DNA of 64,000 nucleotides from G963674685 sp964591275 (GTDB lineage Bacteria; Lernaellota; Lernaellaia; JACKCT01), in contig CAZQAE010000022.1 of NCBI GenBank assembly GCA_964591275.1, forward strand, positions 6,855 to 70,854, read 5' to 3'. The notes beneath the pieces were generated by a model. The model saw nothing but the letters and a program-made list of their open reading frames with translations. It did not search any database and was not told where the DNA came from. The position numbers and the translations under genes are program-made. Positions within the stretch are counted from its first letter, which is position 1. Each line of letters opens with the position of its first letter. Shown here in pieces: positions 36,480 to 44,668 of this stretch.

Positions 36480-38438
36480 ATGATTCCATGCAAGCGATTC
36501 GCTCTGGTTTTCCTTCTTGCCCTTTCCCTCGCAGCGTTTGCCTCTTGTGCGTCGGACGATGATGACGACAGTTCTTCCGGCGAAGACGCAAACGATGATG
36601 TCGACGACGACGCAAATGACGATTCCGATGACGATATGACCGCCGATGATGACGACGACGAGCAAACTACGTTTCCCTATGAATTCGCGCCGCCGCCATC
36701 AAATGAAGAAGGAATATTCGTCGCCAAGACCGGCGATGACAACAATCCCGGGACGATGGAACTTCCGAAACTGAGCATATCCGCCGGAGTGGAGCTAGCG
36801 GAACTGGAAGACAAATCCGTATTCGTGGCGCAGGGCGATTACCATGAATCCGTCGTAACGCAGGGCGTATCTCTTTTTGGGGGTTATGAATCCGAGGCAT
36901 GGCAAAGGAAGATCAAGGAGTACACAACGACCATTATTGCGACCGAAGAAAATGGAGTGGAAACCAGCCTTAGCCTTATTATCGAAGGTTTTTCCATTTT
37001 CGGAGGAAAAGGCACTGAAGAAAATCCGATTTCTTCTTCAAGAGGTGTTCTTGTTAATAATAGCGCAACCATCTCGAATTGCATCATATTCGGTGGGCGA
37101 CCGGATGAATATGCTTATGGCTTAGAATGTGATTTTCAAGGCATCCTAAGGGTATTTAACAGCATAATAATTGGCAGCAATACTGAAGGCGAAGATGTCT
37201 CATCAATCGAGACTTATGGAATCAAAGCTCGTCTCCCAGAAATTGCAATTGTAAATAGCATCATTCATGGAGGTTCCTCCGAATTAGGAGAATATTCGCA
37301 CGGAGTATGGCTTTCTGGAGATTTAATGAGTGTTGTCATTGTCAGCAGTAATATTTACGGCGGCGATCCGATGGGGACGGACTCATATTCTACGGGCATT
37401 TCGGTGTATGGCCCAAGGGAGAAATTTCCATTTTGGGATTTTGTGTTAATAAACAGCATTGTCAACGGCGGAACAGGCGCCGGCAATTCGCTTGCTTTAT
37501 ATATTGAAAACGGAAATTATCTTTCAATATTTAATAATAATATATGGGGGACCACAACTGATTGCCTGTTTGCTTATGGTTTTTTTAATTTCGTTGATTT
37601 CTCATTTGAGGAATTTTGCTTTTCTTCAATTGAGGAAATCAATGGGTTGAATATTCCTGTGTATGAGGGTGTGGATGTAAGTGGCAACATCAGCACGGAC
37701 CCTCTCCTTGTTGATCCGGACAATCAGGATTGGCATCTTAGACCAGAGAGCGCCTGCCTGGATGCCGGCGCTGATGCCTGGGTGGATTGGCGAGACATGT
37801 TTGGTACCGTTATCCGTTTTGAAGGTTTCTGCGAAGCCTTTCATCTCGACGACGTACTGAAATACGACTTCGAAGGAGAACCGCGTAACAACGGCTATGG
37901 CTGGGACATCGGACCGGATGAGTTGTGGCCGGAAGAAAGCGGCGATGACGATACAGGTGACGATGACACTCCCAGTGATTTCAGTTGCGTTGACGACATT
38001 TGTACAGACCTGTCCTCCGGTTTGATGTGGCAAAACGGCGATGAAAATGAATTGGGGGCGGATGAAGCTCTAAGCTACTGCGGAGAGTTGATTTGGGGTG
38101 GGTATGACGATTGGCGCCTGCCGACGATATCGGAGTTACGCAGCCTGATCCGCGGTTGCCCTGAAACGGAAGCAGGCGGCGCCTGCAACGTGACGGATGA
38201 CTGTCTCGATCATGATTGTTGGAATTATTTATGCGATGGATGTATGTCGGATTTTGGCCCCGGGCCGGAAGGTGAGTACTGGCCCGAGCAGCTCGAAACA
38301 GGAAGGGGTTGGCGGTACTGGTCCTCTTCGGGAATCCCCGGCGCCGGAAAGTCGTGGGGTGTAATTTTCGACTCCGGCTACATATTCAACGGGTCTTTCA
38401 ATGACGGTCGCGCGCGATGTGTTCGTGATGCGAATTGA
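36480..38438 (+). CDS. Asp-linker lipoprotein with beta-helix and C-terminal DUF1566 (Lcl_C) domain
   Basis: The ATG at 36480 has GGGAG seven bases upstream. The signal ends in FASC, followed by ASDDDDD and an acidic linker to about residue 65. Residues about 75-470 are a right-handed beta-helix of the parallel-repeat/DUF1565 type: EGIFVAKTGDDNNPGTM and many NSII.GG coils, ending with the typical DP.NQDWHLRPESACLDAG and WDIGPDE. After an Asp/Thr linker (GDDDTGDDDT), the last 130 residues are an Lcl_C (DUF1566) domain: SGLMWQNGDEN, YDDWRLPTISELRSLI, YWSSS and RCVRDAN. Both modules are common in surface proteins and suggest carbohydrate or polymer binding. Confidence 0.82.
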   Translation: MIPCKRFALVFLLALSLAAFASCASDDDDDSSSGEDANDDVDDDANDDSDDDMTADDDDDEQTTFPYEFAPPPSNEEGIFVAKTGDDNNPGTMELPKLSISAGVELAELEDKSVFVAQGDYHESVVTQGVSLFGGYESEAWQRKIKEYTTTIIATEENGVETSLSLIIEGFSIFGGKGTEENPISSSRGVLVNNSATISNCIIFGGRPDEYAYGLECDFQGILRVFNSIIIGSNTEGEDVSSIETYGIKARLPEIAIVNSIIHGGSSELGEYSHGVWLSGDLMSVVIVSSNIYGGDPMGTDSYSTGISVYGPREKFPFWDFVLINSIVNGGTGAGNSLALYIENGNYLSIFNNNIWGTTTDCLFAYGFFNFVDFSFEEFCFSSIEEINGLNIPVYEGVDVSGNISTDPLLVDPDNQDWHLRPESACLDAGADAWVDWRDMFGTVIRFEGFCEAFHLDDVLKYDFEGEPRNNGYGWDIGPDELWPEESGDDDTGDDDTPSDFSCVDDICTDLSSGLMWQNGDENELGADEALSYCGELIWGGYDDWRLPTISELRSLIRGCPETEAGGACNVTDDCLDHDCWNYLCDGCMSDFGPGPEGEYWPEQLETGRGWRYWSSSGIPGAGKSWGVIFDSGYIFNGSFNDGRARCVRDAN

Positions 38439-38471
38439 AATTTCAACGTCGATCAAAAAACCGGGAGGAAA

Positions 38472-38981
38472 ATGACGGTCATGAAAATAATTCATCTAAG
38501 CGTTCTGGTTTTAATCTTGGTTTGGGGCTTTTCAGGTAGCATAGGCTGCGGTGACGACGATGACGACGACGAAGAAGAAGAAGGCGTTGGTGAATGTACA
38601 TCTCGGAGGGAATTCGATGACCTCGTCGGAAGTGAATACGAAGTATGGGGACTTGACGAGTGCGCGGCGGTCGGAATTGATATTGAAATTATCGATTTAT
38701 CCTTCAATAAAGGCAGGACGAATTTCGCCGGAAAAGGCTCTTACCTTAGCTCAGGGGGACCTCATTTTCTCCTTACGGGAGACGCGGAAGGAGATCCTTG
38801 CTATGTGGAACTTGCCGGAGGAGAATTTTCCTTTTCTTTAGGATACTATGATTGTCCTGGCCGTGCTAGTTTATGGATATACACGGTGCCGGACGGTTCT
38901 TTGGGCGAAAATATGGCTTGCATCATCTCGTTCACACCGCTACCATTTCCTTCAGATGACTGTGTAGAAATTAATGACTGA
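38472..38981 (+). CDS. Asp/Glu-linker lipoprotein
   Basis: The 169-residue protein has a signal ending in SGSIGC and then GDDDDDDEEEE. The remaining ~130 residues contain several cysteines and short beta strands and match no family I recognise. GGGAGG precedes the ATG at 38472 by four bases; ATG 38481 is possible. It lies 33 bp after the beta-helix gene in the same direction and may be part of its transcript. Confidence 0.7.
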   Translation: MTVMKIIHLSVLVLILVWGFSGSIGCGDDDDDDEEEEGVGECTSRREFDDLVGSEYEVWGLDECAAVGIDIEIIDLSFNKGRTNFAGKGSYLSSGGPHFLLTGDAEGDPCYVELAGGEFSFSLGYYDCPGRASLWIYTVPDGSLGENMACIISFTPLPFPSDDCVEIND

Positions 38982-39024
38982 CCTTTTGCGACAATGAAAG
39001 TTTGTGCGAAAAAGGATGTGAAAA

Positions 39025-39489
39025 ATGAAAACAACTCGAAAACAGCGGCTGGCGGTTATTCTGTTTGATTCGCTTCTTTGGGCGATTCTGCTGGCCCATG
39101 TGCTGGCCGGGCTTGCTTGCACCGACGAAACCGAGGGTGACGACGACAGTTCTGACGACGACAGCGTGGATGATGATACCTCGACGGAGTCATGCACTTC
39201 CGAGGATTTCTGCGTCTATCATGCGGATTGCATGGAGGTTAGCTATCCCGAGTACACGGGCGTGGAATCGCTCTGCCTTGAGGATGAATATTGGCGATTG
39301 GAGGGCGAGGATGCGCGATGCCCCTACATTCCCTACATGACCTGTCTATGCGCTTGCATGGAATTAGCCTGTTCGGACTATGAAAATCTTCAGGACCTAT
39401 GCCGCTCCCAATGCGATGAGAATGAATGCGAAGAGCAAAGCGCCATCCCGGCGAAGAGCACATCCGTTGAAATGGTCACTTTATCGTAA
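39025..39489 (+). CDS. Cysteine-rich lipoprotein with short acidic linker
   Basis: The signal ends in LAGLAC, followed by TDETEGDDDSSDDDS. About 13 further cysteines lie in the ~100-residue mature part (for example CLCACMELAC), so it is probably disulfide-bonded or metal-binding. No known domain. Third in a row of same-strand lipoproteins (36480, 38472, 39025). Confidence 0.7.
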   Translation: MKTTRKQRLAVILFDSLLWAILLAHVLAGLACTDETEGDDDSSDDDSVDDDTSTESCTSEDFCVYHADCMEVSYPEYTGVESLCLEDEYWRLEGEDARCPYIPYMTCLCACMELACSDYENLQDLCRSQCDENECEEQSAIPAKSTSVEMVTLS

Positions 39490-39572
39490 ATCGCATGGCG
39501 ACGATCCGTGCGGCATTTCGACTTACCAGTGCTCACGTCATTCCATCAAGCCGGTTGAGGGAGTTGCTATCC

Positions 39573-40070
39573 ATGACTCGATTTATTCCCTGGAAAAAAT
39601 GTTTTACCTCGATGACTCGCCGCACATGGCTCATCATGTTGGTGGCCGGTTTGATCGTCGCGGCTGTTGTCGTCACTTCAGCGATCATGTTTGCCGGAAG
39701 ACAGCCAACGGAAAACGCTATAGCCTCGGTGAACGGCGCAAGCCTCACCCACGAGGTTCTCGATCAACTCGTCATCACCTATCGGCCTTATCTTTCCGGA
39801 ATCGGGGACCAAGAGCAGAGTCGCAAGCTGGTTGGACTATGGATTGAATCCCAATTGCTCAAACAAGACGGCGGCAAGCCCATCGGTGATGAAAAAATTC
39901 GCCTTTCCGACCCTCCCGGCGAGGAGGTCCTTGCCGACGGTTGGGCGATCGCAAGACACGACTTCGAGACCGTGAAATCATCGATCGCGGATCGGAAATC
40001 CATTTACGAGAAACGCATTTCAGCCCTCAGAGGCAAAGCAAAAATCTGGATTCATCCAGATTTTCGTTAA
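39573..40070 (+). CDS. Single-pass membrane protein with SurA-N-like region
   Basis: The ATG at 39573 has AGGGAG upstream; the protein then has 165 residues. A transmembrane helix (WLIMLVAGLIVAAVVVTSAI) is followed by ASVNGASLTHEVLDQLVITY, which resembles the start of SurA/parvulin-type chaperone N-domains (usually VNG..It..el...). No peptidyl-prolyl isomerase domain follows. It may be a small periplasmic chaperone-like protein, or a shortened relative. Confidence 0.5.
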   Translation: MTRFIPWKKCFTSMTRRTWLIMLVAGLIVAAVVVTSAIMFAGRQPTENAIASVNGASLTHEVLDQLVITYRPYLSGIGDQEQSRKLVGLWIESQLLKQDGGKPIGDEKIRLSDPPGEEVLADGWAIARHDFETVKSSIADRKSIYEKRISALRGKAKIWIHPDFR

Positions 40071-40192
40071 AACCTTTTTCGAAATCTGAGCGCTTTATAA
40101 GAGGTATCCATATTTTCCGGTGAAATTAATTTTTGACCGGTAATACCATTCTGGCGGGAGCGGATTTCAAATAATTCATCGGGCCGCGCTCT

Positions 40193-42016
40193 TCACTGGC
40201 CGATCACGCTGTCTTCCCAGGCCTTGATGCTCTTTATCAGTATTAGGATTTTCTTTTGGCCCTTCTTTTTGGCGGCGGCCAGATTTTCGGGAGATGAAAC
40301 GGGTTCATAAACCTGCGCGTAATGCTTGATTTTGGGTTCGGTGCCTGAAGGGCGGACTGTCAGGCGGTTTTTACCTTCCTCATCGAACCAGAACTGCATG
40401 ACGTCGCCTTTTACGCCTTTGATCGTTGTGTTCTTGCCGGTGGCCGGGTTCGCCTGTTTTCCGCTTTGGCGGTCGATGACTTTGAGCACCTTCATGCCGG
40501 CGATTTCCCTGGGCGGCTTTGCGCGTAGGGCTTCCATGATCCGGGCCATCTTGTGCATGCCGTCAGCGCCGTAGAGAAAAACGGACAACTGATTCTCGGA
40601 AAAATATCCGTACTGCGTGTACAATTCGTCCAGATAATCCACGACGGTTTTGCCGGCGTCCTTCAGGCGGGCAACCATCTGCGCGCAGGTGACCGCGGCG
40701 GAGGCGGCGTCTTTGTCACGCACGAAACTGCCCCGCAAGAAGCCGATGGATTCTTCAAAGGCAAAAACGAAGCCGTCGATTTTTCCTTTTTCTTCCGCTT
40801 TTTTCATCTCGAAGGCCATGTTTTTGAACCCGACAAGCAGGTCGTCGATGATCCGCACGCGAAAGCTTTTGCATATGGCGCGCGTCATCTGCGTGGAAAC
40901 GAGAGTGGTTAAAACGAAGGGGCCTTTCGGCATTTCTTTTCGTTCTTTGAGCATCGACAGCGTAAAGTGACACATGGCCGCGCCGACCTGGTTGCCGCTC
41001 AGGTTGCGGTAGTCCCCTTTGCCGTCCGGCGCGAAAACGCCCATGCGGTCCCCGTCCGGGTCCGAAGCCAGGACGATGTCCGCGCCGACTTTTTTTGCCA
41101 ACGTTACGGCCTTTTCCATCGCGATGGGCATTTCCGGATTCGGATAGTTATTGGGCACCGTCGGAAATGTTCCGTCCATTTTCATCTGATCCGCGGGCAT
41201 GATCACATCAGTGAATCCCATTTCGGCCAGGGCGCGCGGGACGATGGTCAGACCGGTTCCGTGCAGCGGGGAATAAACGATTTTCGCCAGGCGCTCATCG
41301 CAAAGCCAAAGTTCTTTCGGGAATAGGGACATGTAAGCGTCGTCCACTTCGGCGCCGATGATTTTGATCAGTCCGTCCTTTTCCCCTTTGGACATGGACA
41401 TCTTTTTGATGACCGTCACCGCCATGACCTGCTCCATGACCCCCTTGTCATGCGGCGCAACCAGCTGCCCGCCGTCCATCCAGTAGGCCTTGAAACCGTT
41501 ATCGGTGGGCGGATTATGACTGGCGGTGATAACGATGCCGCTTACGCATCCCAGGTGGCGAATCGCGAAGGACAACTCCGGCGTCGAGCGCGGCTGGGCG
41601 AATAGAAAAACTCTCACGCCGTTGGCCGCCAGGACGCCGGCGCACAACTTCGCAAAATTTTTGGAATGGCGCCGGACATCGTAGGCAATCGCCACGCCCT
41701 TTTTGGCATAGGCTCCCGAAGGATCGGCATTGAGGATATATTGCGCCAGGCCTTGAGCGGATTCGCCTATCGTGCGTTCATTGATCCGATTCGTTCCCGC
41801 GCCCACGGTTCCGCGCCGCCCGCCCGTTCCGAAGGGAACAGCGGTATAGAAGCTGTCGATCAGTTTCTGCGGGCGCAGCATCGCCGTTACATCCTTGCGA
41901 TAGTTCCTATACTCCTTATCACGCAGCCAGCGCAGCGCGTTGGCATAGGTAACATCATCGATATCCCCGGACTGATGAAGGATCTCCAATATCGAAAGAG
42001 CGGTTTCTTTTTTCAT
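40193..42016 (-). CDS. Phosphohexomutase (phosphoglucomutase/phosphomannomutase family)
   Basis: The 607-residue enzyme belongs to the alpha-D-phosphohexomutases, of the long PGM2-like type. Domain 1 carries the phosphoserine loop TASHNPPTDNGFKAYW (Ser near 166), domain 2 the metal loop DPDGDRMGVF, domain 3 FAFEESIGFL for sugar binding and domain 4 the phosphate-binding RPSGTEPKIKHYA. It interconverts the 1- and 6-phosphates of glucose or mannose or a related pentose. The start overlaps the stop of the HAD phosphatase gene (ATGA), so it is the last gene of the cluster that starts with ribBA or ribH. Confidence 0.93.
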   Translation of the reverse strand: MKKETALSILEILHQSGDIDDVTYANALRWLRDKEYRNYRKDVTAMLRPQKLIDSFYTAVPFGTGGRRGTVGAGTNRINERTIGESAQGLAQYILNADPSGAYAKKGVAIAYDVRRHSKNFAKLCAGVLAANGVRVFLFAQPRSTPELSFAIRHLGCVSGIVITASHNPPTDNGFKAYWMDGGQLVAPHDKGVMEQVMAVTVIKKMSMSKGEKDGLIKIIGAEVDDAYMSLFPKELWLCDERLAKIVYSPLHGTGLTIVPRALAEMGFTDVIMPADQMKMDGTFPTVPNNYPNPEMPIAMEKAVTLAKKVGADIVLASDPDGDRMGVFAPDGKGDYRNLSGNQVGAAMCHFTLSMLKERKEMPKGPFVLTTLVSTQMTRAICKSFRVRIIDDLLVGFKNMAFEMKKAEEKGKIDGFVFAFEESIGFLRGSFVRDKDAASAAVTCAQMVARLKDAGKTVVDYLDELYTQYGYFSENQLSVFLYGADGMHKMARIMEALRAKPPREIAGMKVLKVIDRQSGKQANPATGKNTTIKGVKGDVMQFWFDEEGKNRLTVRPSGTEPKIKHYAQVYEPVSSPENLAAAKKKGQKKILILIKSIKAWEDSVIGQ

Positions 42017-42723
42017 GCTAAAATCTCCAATTTTTCGCAGACGGCGTGGATGTCCCGAAAATCTTCTAATGTGAGGTGCGCGCCTGCTTTTCGCAAATCC
42101 TCTTGCGTGTAGTTGAGCGTCGCCACACCCACCGCGGTGGCGCCGTTGTCGAGTGCGGTCTGCACGTCGCGATCAGTATCGCCAATGATAAAGACATGTC
42201 GTCCCATGCCGATTTTATGTCCTGCGTGTTCTTCGGCGCGGGCAACGGCAATCGGGGGCAGATTTGAGCGCACCGGGTCGTCGGACGCAAAGGCTCCGAA
42301 AGGAAAAAAGCGGTTGAGATCAAAACGATCCAGCTTGATGCGGGCCGTCGCTTCAAAGTTGCCCGTCAGCAGTGCCAGCTGGACGTGGTCATATTTTGAC
42401 AACTCGGTCAGAACTTCCACGACGCCGGGCATAAGAAAAGCTTCTTTGGACCGGGGCATTTCGCCCTGCATATAAACTCGATAATCTTCGGCAAGCTGCT
42501 GGATGGCGCTGTCGGGATCATCAATTTCAAGGCCGAAATTTTGGAATATTTCGCGAAATATCATCGGATCGGTCATGCCGTCCGGTTTGATATCGCGAAA
42601 AGCCTCGTCGATGCCGAAGCGATCCTTCATGGCTCGCTCCATGGCGCGCTTTCCGGCGCCGCCCGAGAGCATCAGCGTTCCGTCCAGATCGAAAAGTAGA
42701 AGTTTAGTGATTTGCCTCGACAC
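42013..42723 (-). CDS. HAD-superfamily phosphatase (phosphoglycolate phosphatase-like)
   Basis: HAD motif I LLLFDLDGTLM contains both catalytic aspartates, motif II LLTGNFE the Thr, and motif IV IGDTDRDVQTALDNGA the metal-binding Asp pair. An alpha-helical cap lies between I and II. The GTG at 42723 gives a normal N-terminus with GGGAG upstream; a TTG at 42762 would add 13 residues. Likely a small-molecule phosphatase, perhaps for phosphoglycolate or sugar phosphates. It overlaps the mutase start by four bases. Confidence 0.9.
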   Translation of the reverse strand: MSRQITKLLLFDLDGTLMLSGGAGKRAMERAMKDRFGIDEAFRDIKPDGMTDPMIFREIFQNFGLEIDDPDSAIQQLAEDYRVYMQGEMPRSKEAFLMPGVVEVLTELSKYDHVQLALLTGNFEATARIKLDRFDLNRFFPFGAFASDDPVRSNLPPIAVARAEEHAGHKIGMGRHVFIIGDTDRDVQTALDNGATAVGVATLNYTQEDLRKAGAHLTLEDFRDIHAVCEKLEILA

Positions 42724-42791
42724 GATAATATCCGCTCCCGATTGTGCGATAAGGTTTTTCAAGCAACCTGTAATAAAAAACCTGACGCGAA

Positions 42792-43331
42792 TTAAATACG
42801 CAGCTCTTCATTAAAGCGCAGTTCGTATTTCGTTGCAATTGGGACCGTGTCCTTGAGCTTATGCGAATCCACCAGGATAACGAGATTGAGATCTTCGAAC
42901 ATTTTTCTATCAACTCTGTAGCGGTCGCCGATTTCCTCGCACAATCTGGCCGTCGCGGCGCCGGAGTCGAAACCCTCAATGATGGAGCCCGGAAGGGAAA
43001 TGGAGAAGGCCAGGCAACGGAGTTTGAACATGGAGTCGGCTACGATCCTGCAAATTCTTGAGTAGGCCTCGTCTCCGAACGCACTCGACGGACCCAGGCC
43101 GATGGCAAGAATTTTATCGCATTTCATCCGATGACTCATGGGGAAAAGAATTTTCTCTCCCACGTAGCCATCAATTCGCCGGTCAATGATTAGCTGCGAC
43201 ACCGCGCCGCACAAGCGCCAGTCCGCAAGCCCGGCCTGGCCTTTCAGCGGCCTCTCATCTTCGAAGAAGGTGATGACAAGCGTCTCGACATCAAGCTTGA
43301 CGACGTCTGTATTAACCGCCCTAAGCCTCAA
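42792..43331 (-). CDS. Stand-alone M17 peptidase N-terminal-like (macro-fold) protein
   Basis: The 179-residue product resembles the N-terminal domain of leucyl aminopeptidase PepA: LDVETLVITFFEDERPLKGQ, then ADWRLCGAVSQLII, GEKILFPM and CDKILAIGLGPSS, and no C-terminal catalytic peptidase domain. In PepA the N-domain has a macro-like fold and helps oligomerisation or DNA binding. A separate role is unknown. The TTG start overlaps the nusB stop, so translation is coupled. Confidence 0.7.
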   Translation of the reverse strand: MRLRAVNTDVVKLDVETLVITFFEDERPLKGQAGLADWRLCGAVSQLIIDRRIDGYVGEKILFPMSHRMKCDKILAIGLGPSSAFGDEAYSRICRIVADSMFKLRCLAFSISLPGSIIEGFDSGAATARLCEEIGDRYRVDRKMFEDLNLVILVDSHKLKDTVPIATKYELRFNEELRI

Positions 43332-43987
43332 GAATTTTCTCCCTTTCTCAAGGTGATGATGCCGTTGCGTTTTCCTTTGGCCACTGATTTATTTATCGCC
43401 AGTCGGCGCATCCGGGAAAGCTCTTTGGCTTCATCCGGCGTTTTGACTTCCTCTTCATCTGCGGGGACATCTTCCTCGTCTTCGACTGGGAACCCAAAAT
43501 TCGCCGGCATCGTGGGCATGCGGACGGCGACCTTCGGGACCGATGGCGTCTTTTCGACCTCGATTTCTTCGCCTTCCGCAATCTCATCGCACTCTTTGGC
43601 GATGCGATCAAGGATTCCGTTCACAAAGGCGCCGGATTCATCGGAACCGAACTTTTTCCCGACCTCGACCGCTTCGTTTATTGTCACGCTATGCGGAATG
43701 TCAGATAGAAATAATAGCTCATAAACCGCCATGCGAAGAATGTTGCGATCCACCGAGGTCATTCGGTCGATCGCCCAGTGCTCAGAGTATTTGGAGATGA
43801 CGGCGTCGATATGGTTCTGGTTGTCCAACACGCCGTCCACGAGCTGGCTGGCGAAAGCGCGAACCTCCGGCGGGCTGGTCAGAGAATCCCAGAAATATCG
43901 TAAAACTTCTTGTACTTCGCTTTCGGAAATATCGATAGCGTAGAGAATTTGTAGGGTAAATTCCCGTGCCTTGTGCCTGTTTCCCAT
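43328..43987 (-). CDS. nusB: Transcription antitermination factor NusB with C-terminal extension
   Basis: Residues 1-138 are a full NusB: GNRHKAREFTLQILYAIDIS, HWAIDRMTSVDRNILRMAVYEL and SVTINEAVEVGKKFG, then the family's end ILDRIAKE. NusB binds boxA RNA with NusE and supports rRNA antitermination. The last ~80 residues are an unusual extension, first acidic (DEEDVPADEEE) and then basic (MRRLAINKSVAKGKRNG). Typical NusB proteins end near residue 140-150. The gene follows ribH by 37 bp, the standard ribH-nusB arrangement. Confidence 0.92.
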   Translation of the reverse strand: MGNRHKAREFTLQILYAIDISESEVQEVLRYFWDSLTSPPEVRAFASQLVDGVLDNQNHIDAVISKYSEHWAIDRMTSVDRNILRMAVYELLFLSDIPHSVTINEAVEVGKKFGSDESGAFVNGILDRIAKECDEIAEGEEIEVEKTPSVPKVAVRMPTMPANFGFPVEDEEDVPADEEEVKTPDEAKELSRMRRLAINKSVAKGKRNGIITLRKGENS

Positions 43988-44024
43988 GAAATTCCGCCTG
44001 CCGTAATGTAATTAAACCGTCAGC

Positions 44025-44489
44025 CTATAATGCCCGATACAGATCGGCCATTTCAATGGCGGCCATCGCGGCCTCGAAGCCCTTGTTGCCGGCTTTGGTT
44101 CCGGCGCGTTCAATGGCTTGCTCAATGGTATCTGTTGTCAAAACGCCAAAAACGACGGGCGCCTTAGAGTTCATGGCCACCGCCGCGACGCCTTTGCTCA
44201 CCTCTGCCGCCACGTAATCAAAGTGCGGCGTTCCGCCTCGAATAACGGCTCCCAGGGCGATCACGGCGTCGTAATTTCCAGAATCAGCCGCTTTTTTCGT
44301 GATGGCCGGAATCTCGAATGCTCCCGGCGCCCAAACAAGAGTGACGGCCTGATCATCGCCGCCGTGCCTCACGATGGCGTCCAAGGCTCCATCCACCAGT
44401 TTTTTGGTAATGAAATTGTTGAAGCGCCCCGCCACCAGGCAGAAACGCATCCCTTCAGCGCTCAGATTTCCTTCGATGACTTTCGGCAA
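44025..44489 (-). CDS. ribH: 6,7-dimethyl-8-ribityllumazine synthase
   Basis: The 154-residue protein is a lumazine synthase: RFCLVAGRFNNFITKKLVDG, VWAPGAFEIP, ALGAVIRGGTPHFDYVAAEV and VFGVLTTDTIEQAIERAG, which hold the substrate-binding residues including the His of the HFDY motif. It condenses 5-amino-6-ribitylaminouracil with dihydroxybutanone phosphate in riboflavin synthesis. The start is a TTG at 44489 with GGAGGAAG upstream. A 179-bp gap without recognisable signal separates it from ribBA. Confidence 0.96.
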   Translation of the reverse strand: MPKVIEGNLSAEGMRFCLVAGRFNNFITKKLVDGALDAIVRHGGDDQAVTLVWAPGAFEIPAITKKAADSGNYDAVIALGAVIRGGTPHFDYVAAEVSKGVAAVAMNSKAPVVFGVLTTDTIEQAIERAGTKAGNKGFEAAMAAIEMADLYRAL

Positions 44490-44668
44490 GGCTTCCTCCA
44501 GTGAGTGTTAGTGCCATGTTACGCATCACAAGTTGCATTCGGTCGCCGATTCATCCCGGCTACCGGCGTTGGCCTTCTCTCAAATATTCCCGATATGCTC
44601 GCTGGGACCGCCTGGCCAACCGGGTGTCTCGTCAACCTCTATGCTAACAGTTGACGCATGACATGACA

